This document shows, piece by piece, positions 55,630 through 64,000 of a DNA stretch of 64,000 nucleotides (positions are counted from its first letter, which is position 1; every line of letters starts with the position of its first letter). Position numbers and translations under genes: made by a program. Source of the stretch: Methylocystis echinoides. Its GTDB lineage: Bacteria > Pseudomonadota > Alphaproteobacteria > Rhizobiales > Beijerinckiaceae. The notes below the pieces were generated by a model. It made no database searches. It was not told the DNA's origin and saw only the letters and a program-made list of their open reading frames with translations. The DNA lies in the NCBI RefSeq assembly GCF_040687965.1, contig NZ_CP156085.1, forward strand, positions 235,384-299,383, written 5' to 3'.

Positions 55630-56972
55630 TCACGGTCCTGCCGGTTGCAATGCGCCGGCCAGACATCGGAATAGCCCGGCTTGTGGGCAAGCGCTGGCCA
55701 GCGCAAGCCGAATGCGGCTTGCGGTCTCGACGATACGCGCGCCGATCTTCAGCAGCCTCTCGCGCAGGGTGGCAAATTCGGCGACGGCGAGCGGATGGGG
55801 TTTTGGAATGGCGTCGCGCAGTTCGAGCATCAGCCAATAGGCGGCTGTATGCAGGAAGAGCCGCATCTGATTGGCGAGCGGCGCCCGGCAGGAGGTGCGG
55901 TCCGAGGCCAGCTGGCTCTTGTGCAATTTGATTAGATTTTCCATTGGCCACGCGCGCAATAGAGCGCGTCGTAGATATGTTCGGCTGAGTGCGTCGTGAT
56001 GTTGGTGACGACATAGCGAATATCGAGCCCCAGTTCCGTCGCTTCGATGCGGGCGCAGACGCGGCACCCGGCCCGCCAGGATTTGGCCGCGTAGTTCGTT
56101 TCCGCGTAGCCACGCAGGACGAGCATCTGTTCCAATGCGCGGCGGGTGCGGATGTCGTCGGCCTTGTCTTCGACGGCGGCGGCGAGAAGCTTATTGCCGG
56201 ACAGGCCGAAAACATAATCGAGGCCATTGTCCTCGCACCAATCCATCACCTCGTGGCGACCATAATGGCCATCGCCCCGGATGGTGATCCTGGTCGTCGG
56301 CCAATGCGCGCGGATGCGGCGGACGACCCGGCGCAAATGACCGCGCACTTCTTTGCCGGTCGGCGTCTTTCCCGGGCGTAGAATGATGGCGACAGGGCGT
56401 CCGGTCGCGGTGTCGTAGATATGGATCGGCAGGAAGCAGCGCTCGTCATAATGCGCATTGAACAGCGACAATTGCTGATGCCCATGCACGACGTCGCAGG
56501 TGTCGTCGATATCGAGCGTGACGGCTTTCGGAGGCGCAGTGTAGCTGGCGCAATAATGATCGATCAGCACGCGACCAAGTTTCACGATTTCGCGCAAGGT
56601 CGGCGCATTCTCCCAACGTGACATGGTCGGCTGCGAGCACAAATCGTTCCCCGTATCGGGCAAGCGCCCGCAGGCGATCTTGAAGGCCGGATCCTTGCGG
56701 AGATGATCGAGATCGTCTGCATCCTCGTAACCGCAGGCGATCGCGAGAATGCGCGCACGAAAAATGCTGGCGAGCGAACGGGTGATCAGCAAGGGATTAC
56801 GCGGATCGGCGATGACGGCGGCGAGCTTGTCCGCCAGACCCAAACGATGCTCGGCTTGCCCCAAGAGCATCAACCCAGCGTCCGAGGTGATGCGTCCACC
56901 GTCGAAAGCGGCGGTGATCTTCTTGCGGCCAACGGCTGGAAACGAGAACGGGAGGGGAATATCTTCGTTCAT
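55630..56972 (-). pseudogene. IS1380-family transposase, frameshifted
   Basis: The main part (56972 down to 55935) has FDGGRITSDAGLMLLGQAEH, DPAFKIACGRLPDTGNDLCS, QPTMSRWENAPT, TLDIDDTCDVVHGHQQLSLF and TTRITIRGDGHYGRHEVMDW. This is the DDE transposase of IS1380 elements. After CARGQW one base is missing. ENLIKLHKSQLASDRTSCRA and NQMRLFLHTAAYWLMLELRD continue in another frame to a stop at 55630. Terminal repeats were not found by eye. Confidence 0.88.
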
Positions 56973-57247
56973 GGCGGGTGTGGCGTCGAAGTGATGACGT
57001 AAGGGTCGGCGTAGACAACCAATCCATACACTAAATCAACACGTTACGCCACGCTCGCCAACCGATAATCACACCATCGCTGAATAAGATGGGCTAGAGT
57101 TTGAGCGTCTGCCGCGCGACTCTCAACTTGAGAATCTTCTGTCGCGCCATAAGCGTCACCCGATCGAGTGGGGCGGCTCAACCTTTTTCGCGTGTCCACT
57201 TGGCGCTGCCCGATGGTTGGCGCATGTTCGTCGCCAGGAGGACGCCC

Positions 57248-58135
57248 ATGACTTGGAAACGGCTCGGCCCACTACATTGGATTGACCCGGAGACGCTTGA
57301 GAGACAGGCCCTGGCCGCGGGCTCGGGCCTGATTGCTACGGAGCGCAGTCTTTGGGTTGTAGCTGATGACCTTCACCATCTTGTGCGTCTTGGGAGGCAA
57401 GACCAGCTTCTCGGAAAAGGCTTCCGAATTCTCTCAGGTGAGTTACCAAAAGAGTTGAAGGCGCGCAAGCGTGCGAAGCCCGCCACCGAATGCCTCATTC
57501 AGCTCAGCTCCCATCCCGAGAGTTTGTCGATGTTGGCGTTTCCGTCAGGATCGAAGCGCTACCGCTTCCGAGCTAGCGAGATCCGTGTCGATACGGCTGA
57601 CAAGTTCGTAGGTTCGCGAGAGATTGACGTCTCAGCACTCCTTGGATTTTTGAGTGAACATATTCCAGATTTGAATATTGAAGGCGGTGTAATCTTAGGA
57701 GAAAAAGTCCTACTTTTTCAGCGAGGAAACGGCAAAGCCGGCTGCAACGCCGTTATCGACTTTGGCCTCGATCATTTGCGGGCGCTTCTCCATGGCCAAT
57801 TTATGAGGGCGACGTTTAGTCCCCGAATTATTGAGATGCAGCTGCCGAAGATAGCCGGAGTCAGTCTCACGTTTACCGACGCATGCGTATACGAGCGACA
57901 AGTTTATTTCTCCGCCGCCGCTGAGCGCGGGTCTTCAACATATGACGACGGAGAGATTATTGCCTCGGCGATCGGGCGAATCGGACCGAGACCAGACCTT
58001 TTGACTCAGATTGAGGCGGCCAAGGTTGAGGGTCTGGCGGTCGCCAGAAGTGATGAGAGCACTACGACCTTTTTCGCTGTCACGGACGCAGATGATCCCC
58101 TAAGCCCTTCACAGCTCATGGAAGTAAAGGTCTAG
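57248..58135 (+). CDS. DUF6929-like beta-propeller protein of unknown function
   Basis: ATG 57248 follows AGGAGG and gives a 295-residue protein (MTWKRLGPLHWIDPETLERQ). The pattern of repeated strands (LIATERSLWVVADDLHHLVR, PESLSMLAFPSGSKRYRF, VILGEKVLLFQRGNGKAGCN, TTTFFAVTDADDPLSPSQLM) suggests a beta-propeller as in the DUF6929 group. No signal peptide is present, so it is cytoplasmic. The family name is from memory and the function is unknown. Confidence 0.65.
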   Translation: MTWKRLGPLHWIDPETLERQALAAGSGLIATERSLWVVADDLHHLVRLGRQDQLLGKGFRILSGELPKELKARKRAKPATECLIQLSSHPESLSMLAFPSGSKRYRFRASEIRVDTADKFVGSREIDVSALLGFLSEHIPDLNIEGGVILGEKVLLFQRGNGKAGCNAVIDFGLDHLRALLHGQFMRATFSPRIIEMQLPKIAGVSLTFTDACVYERQVYFSAAAERGSSTYDDGEIIASAIGRIGPRPDLLTQIEAAKVEGLAVARSDESTTTFFAVTDADDPLSPSQLMEVKV

Positions 58136-58390
58136 TTTCAGCTTCAACTCCTGGAAGCTGTGTCCGAACGGTTACATTCTCCTGATCAATTGGCCGGTAA
58201 GTTGGGTTGTCACGTTGCACGAAATTGTAAGGCGGGGCAAAAAGGCGGGAGAGAGCCGTCCACCCTTCAAACCGTTCTTTCTCGCGGGATTACGAGCTTA
58301 CCGTCTGCGCCGCGCTTGAGGCGGCCGGCGTGATTTCGTCGACGAAAACGGCGAGGGGCCGGGCGCGCGGCTGAGGAAGGCAGAGTCAAA

Positions 58391-58574
58391 ATGAGCGAGC
58401 GGGAGGCAGACCATAGGCGGAAGGGGATTCCCTTTGAAAAGCTTCGCGAGGGCCGCTGCAAATTCCCGCTCGGCACGATCACCGCCCGAGTGGTTTTGCG
58501 GAGAACCCGCGCCCATCGCGGCGGTCTATTGCGAACGGTGTCAGGCGAAAGCCTATAATCGCTTCGGAAGGCGC
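58391..58574 (+). pseudogene. GcrA-like small Cys-containing protein, frameshifted
   Basis: From ATG 58391: MSEREADHRRKGIPFEKLRE, then GRCKFPLGT. The expected continuation is in the next frame: WFCGEPAPIAAVYCERCQAK, AYNRFGRRR and TAA (about 58574). The Cys pattern (RC, FC, YCxxC) resembles the C-terminal part of GcrA-type regulators and related phage or plasmid proteins. A one-base change near 58475 separates the halves. Similarity is by eye only. Confidence 0.45.
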
Positions 58575-58598
58575 AGATAAACTCGGCCAGCGGGGGCG

Positions 58599-58817
58599 AT
58601 GGCGATGAAGCTGAGAGTTGAAATGACGCTCACGGCCGAAACAGCCCAGAGGCTGAAGGAGACGGGCGAACGCATCGCGGCGATGAATCTCGGGGACGAT
58701 GGTATGCTCGCGGCGGCTATCCTGATGCGCATAGCTGCGGATTATGAGCGGGCGCGCGAGGCGAAGGCGGCTGGAACAATTCCGCTGGAGAGTCTCAACG
58801 CTGAAAATGACGAATAG
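58599..58817 (+). CDS. Small hypothetical helical protein
   Basis: 72 residues, MAMKLRVEMTLTAETAQRLK, with an amphipathic helix-rich sequence and a charged end (AENDE). A second ATG (MKLRV) two codons in is possible. Its stop overlaps the start of the next gene, so the two are co-translated. No family recognised. Confidence 0.5.
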   Translation: MAMKLRVEMTLTAETAQRLKETGERIAAMNLGDDGMLAAAILMRIAADYERAREAKAAGTIPLESLNAENDE

Positions 58818-59118
58818 GCCAGAGGCGCACATGGTTAGGATCGTCGAACACCGCAGCGCTCTTCCAACCGGGCCGATCCTTGTGGTGCACGTGCGCCACG
58901 ACGGCAACGCGGAGCCGGCCGTTTTCGCCCACATAGCAGTCGAGGTTTTCGGTCAGCGTCCGCACCGCGACGCCTTCCCCGAACGCATGCCCGTCGAAGA
59001 GGCATTCCTGCAGGCGCTCGCCTATGCCGAACGCGCCGGGCTCACGGTGATCTGGATTGACGACCCCGGCGGGTTGTTCCCGCCGGAGAAACGCCCGGTT
59101 CGAGATGTGGGCAGGTAA
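58807..59118 (+). CDS. Small hypothetical protein
   Basis: ATG 58807 overlaps the preceding stop (ATGACGAATAG); ATG 58831 (MVRIVEHRSALPTGPILVVH) is the alternative. 103 residues with an alternating alpha/beta look (VFAHIAVEVFGQRPHRDAFP, EAFLQALAYAERAGLTVIWI). No family recognised. It appears to be part of a three-gene set of small unknowns with its neighbours. Confidence 0.5.
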   Translation: MTNRPEAHMVRIVEHRSALPTGPILVVHVRHDGNAEPAVFAHIAVEVFGQRPHRDAFPERMPVEEAFLQALAYAERAGLTVIWIDDPGGLFPPEKRPVRDVGR

Positions 59119-59168
59119 TATAAAAGCCGCGAAGCACAGCGCGTGAGGCTGAGGAAGGGGAAGGCGGC

Positions 59169-59315
59169 ATGACGATTTTTCGCTCGCTTTGGGGAAAACG
59201 GCCGAAATTCATGCGAGGGCGCGGAAACCAGCCTGGAGAAGACGACGAGAGCTATTTCGTCGCGTTTGTGTTTATCGGCTTCGCGCTTCTATTTGTCGTT
59301 CTATTCGCATTTTAG
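59169..59315 (+). CDS. Very small single-pass membrane protein (48 residues)
   Basis: ATG 59169 is preceded by a purine-rich site (GGAAGGGGAAGGCGGC). Translation: a basic N-terminus (MTIFRSLWGKRPKFMRGRGN), an acidic spacer (GEDDESYF) and one C-terminal helix (VAFVFIGFALLFVVLFAF) up to TAG. The arrangement fits a tail-anchored small membrane protein. It follows the two small unknown genes on the same strand. Confidence 0.45.
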   Translation: MTIFRSLWGKRPKFMRGRGNQPGEDDESYFVAFVFIGFALLFVVLFAF

Positions 59316-59621
59316 ACGTGCTCCCACACGGTCAATTTCGCTGGCGGCCAGCAACGCCCCAGAGGATGACCGCCAGCCCTCGCCCGCTGCGTGCGACGGG
59401 CGGCGAGATTGCGGCGATATTCACGCCGGAGAAACCTGACGCTGGGCCGTCGATGGCCGCCAGCCCGGTTTTGTCAGCATGGCCGATCGAGCTGGCCATG
59501 CGCGAGGACCTCAGACGACTGGATTGCGCGAATTGAGATCGGCAAGGATCGCCGCCTTCATGGCGTACATTGTCGGGAACCATCTTGGCTGGAAATTTCC
59601 GAGTTCGCGCTGAAAATGGCA

Positions 59622-59975
59622 TCAAATGTGAAAATAGGGGCCGGCAATATTCTCAGCTCGGCCGTCGATCGCCGATTTGAGCAATAGGCAGATGGGTATT
59701 AGATACCCCTCGGTCAGGACAGCCACCAGCGTATCTCCGCCAACATAGGCGCGACCCCATGCTGTCTTCCCCTGCGCATCGAGAACGATGTCGTAGGCAT
59801 CGCCCTTTGCCGGCAACCAAGCTCGCGCGGAAACCTCTCGCCAGAGGCCGGGTAGGCTGTGCCTTTGGCGAACTCCTGCCCCGTCACGCGGCCAACGAGC
59901 CAGGACCCGCCGCCCAGTTCCGTATGAAGCGCGTCATAAGCATTGTTGCTATACGCGCCGATGGGCGCTCAGCGG
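59622..59975 (-). pseudogene. Fragment of a dihydrofolate-reductase-family (RibD C-like) gene
   Basis: Read leftward: NNAYDALHTELGGGSWLVGR, VTGQEFAKGTAYPASGERFP, then in another frame LPAKGDAYDIVLDAQGKTAW and GRAYVGGDTLVAVLTE. After that the similarity ends in unrelated residues (GYLIPICLLL). One frameshift near 59830 and loss of the C-terminal half show it is dead. Confidence 0.6.
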
Positions 59976-60076
59976 CTCGGCGCCGTGCGTCCATCGAGGC
60001 TGGACACCATATGTCAGATGACGTGTGGTTGCTTCATACGCTGCCTCGCGTTCAGCCGGTCAGGGCCGAATCATCA

Positions 60077-60148
60077 ACTCGATCGCCTCGCGATCGTTCA
60101 TCGTGCGATAGCCATCGGGCACACCATTGAGGTGACCGTTCGTAATGC
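60077..60148 (-). pseudogene. C-terminal tail of an alcohol dehydrogenase
   Basis: Minus strand: NGVPDGYRTMNDREAIELMI, RP, TGA. This matches the end of MDR-type zinc alcohol dehydrogenases. Only about 24 codons remain. Confidence 0.4.
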
Positions 60149-60249
60149 GGCATGCCCACGCGGATGACCGTCATTCGGCGGGGGGCTCGACGCCGATCGG
60201 GACGGCAAGTAGCTGAAAATCGCGTGCTCCAGAGGGGTCACTCGATTAC

Positions 60250-60560
60250 GCCGATTCACACCGCCCTCCCCCATTGCCATTCCAGCGTTCGCAAAGGCGA
60301 GGTCGGGAGCGTCGCTTATCCCCTCGCCCACCATCAGCGTGGGATCCAAGCGGCGTTAGGCGACGGGCGTCATGCATGTCAAAAGGAACGCGTTCAGCAA
60401 GCACGGCGTCAAGATCGAGCGCGGGGCGAATCCTTTCGGCTGTTTGCACGCGGTCGCCTGTCGCCATCACGATTGGCGCCCGCGCGGCGCACGGCGGCTA
60501 TCGCCGCGGAGCTTTGTTCGCCGCGCCTCATCGGCAAAGATCAGCACGGCTATCACGCAC
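60250..60560 (-). pseudogene. Remnant of a P-type metal ATPase (P/N domain)
   Basis: Pieces in several minus-strand frames are in the correct order: LIFADEARR, AIAAVRRAGA, IVMATGDRVQTAERIRPALD, LDAVLAERVPFDMHDA, and TLMVGEGISDAPDLAFANAG with MAMGEGG. They correspond to the TGD and GDGxNDAP regions of P1B ATPases (Asp of the hinge mutated to Glu). Multiple frameshifts. Confidence 0.65.
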
Positions 60561-60835
60561 CTATTCCTCGAGTGCTTTTTGCCACGAGCCAGCTTCAGAG
60601 AACCGTCTAAAATCGTTTCCCTCGACGAGGCCCTCCAGACCAACCAAAGCCGACAGGCCTAAGCCGGTCATTGCCGGAGATCTTCCCTGAGCAGTCCTCC
60701 GGCTACACCAGACGGATTCGCCCATTCCTTGGCAGTGAATGGCCCATTCGAAGTCTTGCCTGCAGAGCTTCTTGCTTTCGTAAGATCACCGCTTTAGCCT
60801 TGGTTTGGAATGCGACCCAACGAGGGAGGCGGCCC

Positions 60836-61321
60836 ATGTCTGCAAAAAATCCAACACTATTATCCAAATACGAGGCTTGGTTCTCGGCATTATCATGGAA
60901 GGCTAAAATTCCTCTCATTTTTGCAGTCCCGATCAGTGTCATTTTGATCGCGACCGCTTTGCTTAATCTCTTCAATTACTCAGTCGGAACACGAACCGGG
61001 GTGATCAGCAAACTTTCCACGAAAGGGGTCGCATGTTGGACGAACGAGGGTGAGCTGGCGATGCCAAATTTTACCAGAGCTGGCCCCCGTTCTGGCAATG
61101 TGAACGTCGATAACACGTTTTCCTTTTCTGTCCCCGATCAAGGCGTTTGGAAGCAGCTGCAGGCAACCCCCTCGGGAAGCCCAGTCACTCTCGAATACCG
61201 CCAAAAGCTTTTTGCACTTGCCTGGCCCCTTCCTTTGTTCTGCATCAGAAAAACTGATTATGAAATTGTGGGCGTGCGACCAGCGCCAGCCTTTGAAATG
61301 CAGCCGCCGGTTCGCCCTTAA
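60836..61321 (+). CDS. Conserved protein with one transmembrane helix, function unknown
   Basis: ATG 60836 follows GAGGGAGG. A cytoplasmic N-terminus (MSAKNPTLLSKYEAWFSALS), one helix (IPLIFAVPISVILIATALLN) and an extracytoplasmic domain with strands and two Cys (KGVACWTNEGELAMPNF, NTFSFSVPDQGVWKQLQATP, LFCIRKTDYEIVGVRP). 161 residues. Similar proteins sometimes carry an enzyme name in databases, but nothing here supports an enzyme. Confidence 0.65.
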   Translation: MSAKNPTLLSKYEAWFSALSWKAKIPLIFAVPISVILIATALLNLFNYSVGTRTGVISKLSTKGVACWTNEGELAMPNFTRAGPRSGNVNVDNTFSFSVPDQGVWKQLQATPSGSPVTLEYRQKLFALAWPLPLFCIRKTDYEIVGVRPAPAFEMQPPVRP

Positions 61322-62129
61322 GGTTTAACGCCTCTTGACGACCCTTAGCCGTGGATCAAGGAGCCGTTTTAATACCGCACGGTTTATTCTCAGATTTTGC
61401 CGCTGAAGGCCGCAAGCAAAATGACACCGCCCTAGGCGGGGCCAAATTCTCATCGGATGTCCCATTGTTCGGGCGCTTTAGAACTTTTTCGCGTCCTGCA
61501 CCACGGAAAAAACCGACACGTGCCGTCCACGGGCTTGGGAACATAGCCGTCTTCGCCCAGTTCGTGACCCCACTGATCAGACATCATCCGCGGCACCGAT
61601 GATCGCGTCTTTGATTACACACCTGCGGAGGAGCGCCAGTCTTGAGGTCGATTGTCTTGGCGCGCTTGGCGGCTTCGACCGGCTTCTACACGGAACAAAA
61701 GAACCTCTACACTAAATGAACGCCCAGCATCAAGCGCGGGCAGGCCGCCTTTCGGGGCGCACTCCGGCAACGCCCTCAGCTGATAAACGCTTTACGCGCT
61801 CACCTGGCTGAACTTGGTTGGTCGTTGCGAAGGGCCCCGCCAATCTAAAATCCCACGGGGATATGATGGGCGGCGAGTGCTGCAGGTCGTGCAAAATGTT
61901 GACCTCCCCCGCACTCTCTTGGCAATGGGGGAAGGCGAAATTCAGCGGGAATACTTTACTGAGATTTTTTCATTCCGCGCTTTGAAGGCTGGGCTCGCGG
62001 TTATGAGCTAAGGCCCGCCGTAGCGAAGCAATCAAGCCCAGGAACTCGATGGCATAGAGAATGTAGTCGATCTGGTTCCAGAATGTAGAAAGACCAATCG
62101 TCACAGCCTTCTCGCCCAAGAAGGCTAGA
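61322..62129. other. Region without a confident gene
   Basis: About 800 bp. A 65-codon plus-strand ORF (61814-62011, MVGRCEGPRQSKIPRGYDGR) and a minus-strand frame around 61400-61583 (MSDQWGHELGEDGYVPKPVD) look partly protein-like but match nothing I know. Given the decayed surroundings they are probably remnants. Confidence 0.35.
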
Positions 62130-62280
62130 GCTTCCTCGAAGTCGCGGGTCGAAACGCCCTTCAGATAGAGGATCCGATCAGCATCGCCAAGCTCTTTGAG
62201 CGTCGGGCATAGGGCGGCAGGATCGCGGGCGTAAAGCGGATACGTTCGGCATCGCCGGCGCCCGTCTCTCGGTCGCGCAC
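62130..62280 (-). mobile_element. N-terminal fragment of an IS256-type transposase
   Basis: Minus strand: VRDRETGAGDAERIRFTPAI, LPPYARRSKSL, then after a frame change LYLKGVSTRDFEEALAFLG. This is the N-terminal region of mutator transposases, the part missing from the split copy B at 48358. It borders the small membrane protein at 62295. Confidence 0.65.
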
Positions 62281-62294
62281 GCGCGGCTGCTTTC

Positions 62295-62534
62295 GTGCCT
62301 GGCCTCGCGATCGTCTACGTCCACAATCACTGGACGGGCGGTTGGCCGGCGCTGATCACTGTGTTCGGATGGGTGTCGGTCATCATCGGCTTCGTAAGCA
62401 TTGTCTTCCCGATGCAGTTGACGGGGATCATGCAGACGGCGGGGCCTGCGTTGCATGCCGTGCTGCCGATCATAGGGGCCGTCTTCCTGCTGGTGGGCGG
62501 CGTGTTGTCGTTCAAGGCCCACGGGCGGGAGTGA
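62295..62534 (+). CDS. Small membrane protein, possibly 5'-truncated
   Basis: From GTG 62295: GLAIVYVHNHWTGGWPALIT, VFGWVSVIIGFVSIVFPMQL and GAVFLLVGGVLSFKAHG, giving two to three helices in 79 residues. The GTG lies 15 bp from an IS256 fragment and the first residues already look like mid-helix, so the true N-terminus may have been removed. Function unknown. Confidence 0.5.
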   Translation: MPGLAIVYVHNHWTGGWPALITVFGWVSVIIGFVSIVFPMQLTGIMQTAGPALHAVLPIIGAVFLLVGGVLSFKAHGRE

Positions 62535-62753
62535 AGGCGCCGGTCGGCACGTTCCATTCAGTCTGATCATCAACGACAAAGGCGAAGCCGGCTAAAATGT
62601 GTCGAATCTTCGCCTTAGCCGAGAGCAAGGGCGAGACCTGTGGAAGCGTCGCCCTCTGGGTGACGTTAGCATAGAGGTAGAGCAGGGACTGCTTTTCCGT
62701 GACGGGTGAGCACTGAGAGAAGAGCCTCTCGGCGTCCGTCGCGGAGACGATCA

Positions 62754-63839
62754 ATGATGGAGATTTTGGACGCGGCTCGCGCGCGTGATGGCGGCTACAA
62801 GGTGGATGCAAGCCGCGGCAGTCGCACGAGGACAGTCGACAGCACGGCAATCCGGGTCGAAGCCAGCCGCGACGACGCCGAAAGGCTTTCACTTGCAGTG
62901 CCGGGTTCCGACAGTCCGGTCGCCATGACTCATTGGAGTTTTAGCCAGCTCGCAAGCCTCGTCGGCGCTCCGGCGGCTTATCTTCGCCAGCTCCCGGCGC
63001 CGCTCGCCGGAATCAATCTGCAATATGGCTTAACCTCCCATCGCGCAGAGCAGGTGAAGACGCTCGAGGTCGAAAACGGCCGGGTCGAATTGCGTGCGGT
63101 GACCGGCCCCGACTATGGCCGGATCTATGATCATGAGCTCGTCTCCGCGGTGCAGCGCATCGCCGGCGACGGCGTGGGCGACACGCGCTGGAAGGTGCCA
63201 GGCGTGCTCGATTGGTCGACCGGTATCTACAACCCGAAAGTTGACGTCACCGAGGAGACGACGACGCTCTACGCCTCGGACCGGGACATCTTTCTCTTTC
63301 TCGTCGACGATCTCAATCCGATCGAAGCCGGCCGGCTTCCCGACGGCTCCCCAGACCTTTTCTTTCGGGGCTTCTACTGCTGGAATTCGGAGGTTGGGGC
63401 GAAGACGCTCGGGATCGCGAGCTTTTATCTGCGCGCCGTGTGTCAAAACCGCAATCTCTGGGGCGTCGAGGATTTCGAGGAGATCACGATTCGCCACTCG
63501 AAATACGCCGCCGCGCGGTTCGCGCATGAGGCGGCGCCGGCGCTGACCCGCTTCGCCAATTCCTCGCCGATGCCTTTCGTCGACGGGGTCAAGGCGGCGC
63601 GGCAGAAGATTGTCGCCCGCAACGATGATGACCGCACGGAATTCCTGCGCAAGCGTGGGTTCTCGAAAGCCGAGACGGCGAAGATCATCCAGACAGTCCT
63701 CGCCGAGGAAGGCCGCAAGCCCGAGAGCGTGTTCGATTTCGTGCAGGGGATCACGGCTGTCGCGCGGGGGAAGGCCCATCAGGATGCGCGGCTTGATTTC
63801 GAGGCGCGCGCCAAGAAGCTCTTCGACCGCGTTGCCTGA
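62754..63839 (+). CDS. DUF932 protein (plasmid/phage-type)
   Basis: ATG 62754 gives 361 residues; ATG 62757 is equivalent and an upstream GTG is less likely. DUF932 marks include FSQLASLVGAPAAYLRQLPA, ELRAVTGPDYGRIYDHELVS, YASDRDIFLFLVDDLNPIEA, FFRGFYCWNSEVGAKTLGIA and VCQNRNLWGVEDFEEITIRH. The family is common on plasmids and phages and poorly characterised (some members are called LGT_TIGR03299-like). The gene is intact and isolated. Confidence 0.8.
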   Translation: MMEILDAARARDGGYKVDASRGSRTRTVDSTAIRVEASRDDAERLSLAVPGSDSPVAMTHWSFSQLASLVGAPAAYLRQLPAPLAGINLQYGLTSHRAEQVKTLEVENGRVELRAVTGPDYGRIYDHELVSAVQRIAGDGVGDTRWKVPGVLDWSTGIYNPKVDVTEETTTLYASDRDIFLFLVDDLNPIEAGRLPDGSPDLFFRGFYCWNSEVGAKTLGIASFYLRAVCQNRNLWGVEDFEEITIRHSKYAAARFAHEAAPALTRFANSSPMPFVDGVKAARQKIVARNDDDRTEFLRKRGFSKAETAKIIQTVLAEEGRKPESVFDFVQGITAVARGKAHQDARLDFEARAKKLFDRVA

Positions 63840-64000
63840 AAATCTACATCTTTGCGGGGGCCTGACGTGCAACCTGCAGCTGTCGCGGTGGCTCCCTCCC
63901 CGATTGAGTTTCTGCGGCGTCGCCCTCAAAAGATCCTATGGGAAGGGGTTCGCAGGGTGATAGGGGTCCAGGCGGGCTCTAACCCGCAGGAGGTTCTATC
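63840..64000. other. Right edge; leader of a gene beyond the window
   Basis: No complete gene. AGGAGG at about 63990 near the edge looks like the ribosome-binding site of a plus-strand gene that starts just outside. Confidence 0.4.

Noticed and set aside
58136..58165. Hairpin CAGCTTC/GAAGCTG after the DUF6929-like gene as terminator
   Set aside because: The stem is only 7 bp and no U-run follows.
1..64000. tRNA, rRNA or CRISPR arrays
   Set aside because: I looked for conserved tRNA-like cloverleaf 3' ends and for regularly spaced direct repeats and saw none; a covariance search would be decisive.

Overview
The window is GC-rich DNA from an alphaproteobacterium, most likely a methylotrophic or methanotrophic member of the Hyphomicrobiales (Methylocystis/Methylosinus/Beijerinckiaceae-like). 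This is inferred from gene content: a lanthanide-type PQQ alcohol dehydrogenase with its cytochrome c and a XoxJ-like periplasmic protein, an 18-cysteine Csp3 copper-storage protein (a family first described in Methylosinus), an HWE-type histidine kinase, and promoter motifs of the EcfG general stress response. No rRNA, tRNA or CRISPR array was recognised. The many insertion sequences and broken genes, and a DUF932 gene at the right edge, suggest an accessory region (plasmid or genomic island).

1-20 kb: the 3' part of a P-type ATPase fused to a periplasmic adaptor domain; a Tat-exported SGNH hydrolase; a dead IS5-family element; a membrane class III adenylate cyclase; a heavy-metal RND efflux operon (adaptor, pump, outer-membrane factor) facing a MarR-family regulator; a secreted PCuAC-fold protein without the usual copper ligands; a trehalose operon (otsB, a GH15 enzyme, and otsA fused to a membrane sensor-like module); an unknown gene; and an HWE kinase. 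One operator-like palindrome (TATATCG-N5-CGATATA and variants) lies before the efflux operon, between marR and the PCuAC-like gene, and before the unknown gene at 18.1-18.6 kb. This outlines a small MarR regulon.

20-29 kb: csp3 with an intrinsic terminator, then two divergent transcription units that look like a complete respiratory module. To the left run mgtC, a PQQ dehydrogenase and a cytochrome c. To the right run ctaG, a caa3 subunit II with its own haem c, a fused subunit I-III, a small membrane protein and a XoxJ-like binding protein whose signal peptide is out of frame with the mature part.

29-43 kb: envelope and stress genes (two CaCA antiporters, LysM fragment, PRC-barrel protein, YetF/DUF421, DUF2254, MscS, AI-2E/PerM family), three EcfG-type promoter motifs (GGAAC-N16/17-CGTT or a close variant), and several decayed genes, including a second degenerate mgtC.

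43-57 kb: an IS graveyard with readable history. A Tn7/Tn5053-like transposon end interrupts a CDF transporter gene, and its TniA and TniB are collapsed into one chimeric frame by deletion. An IS66 element follows, then IS110, then an IS21 inside an IS256-type transposase (7-bp target duplication), then a second IS66 inside an IS5-family transposase (8-bp target duplication), and an IS1380 element. Nearly all have stops or frameshifts.

57-64 kb: a DUF6929-like protein, small ORFs of unknown function, fragments of a GcrA-like gene, a DHFR-like gene, a P-type ATPase and an alcohol dehydrogenase, a one-TM conserved protein, and an intact DUF932 gene.
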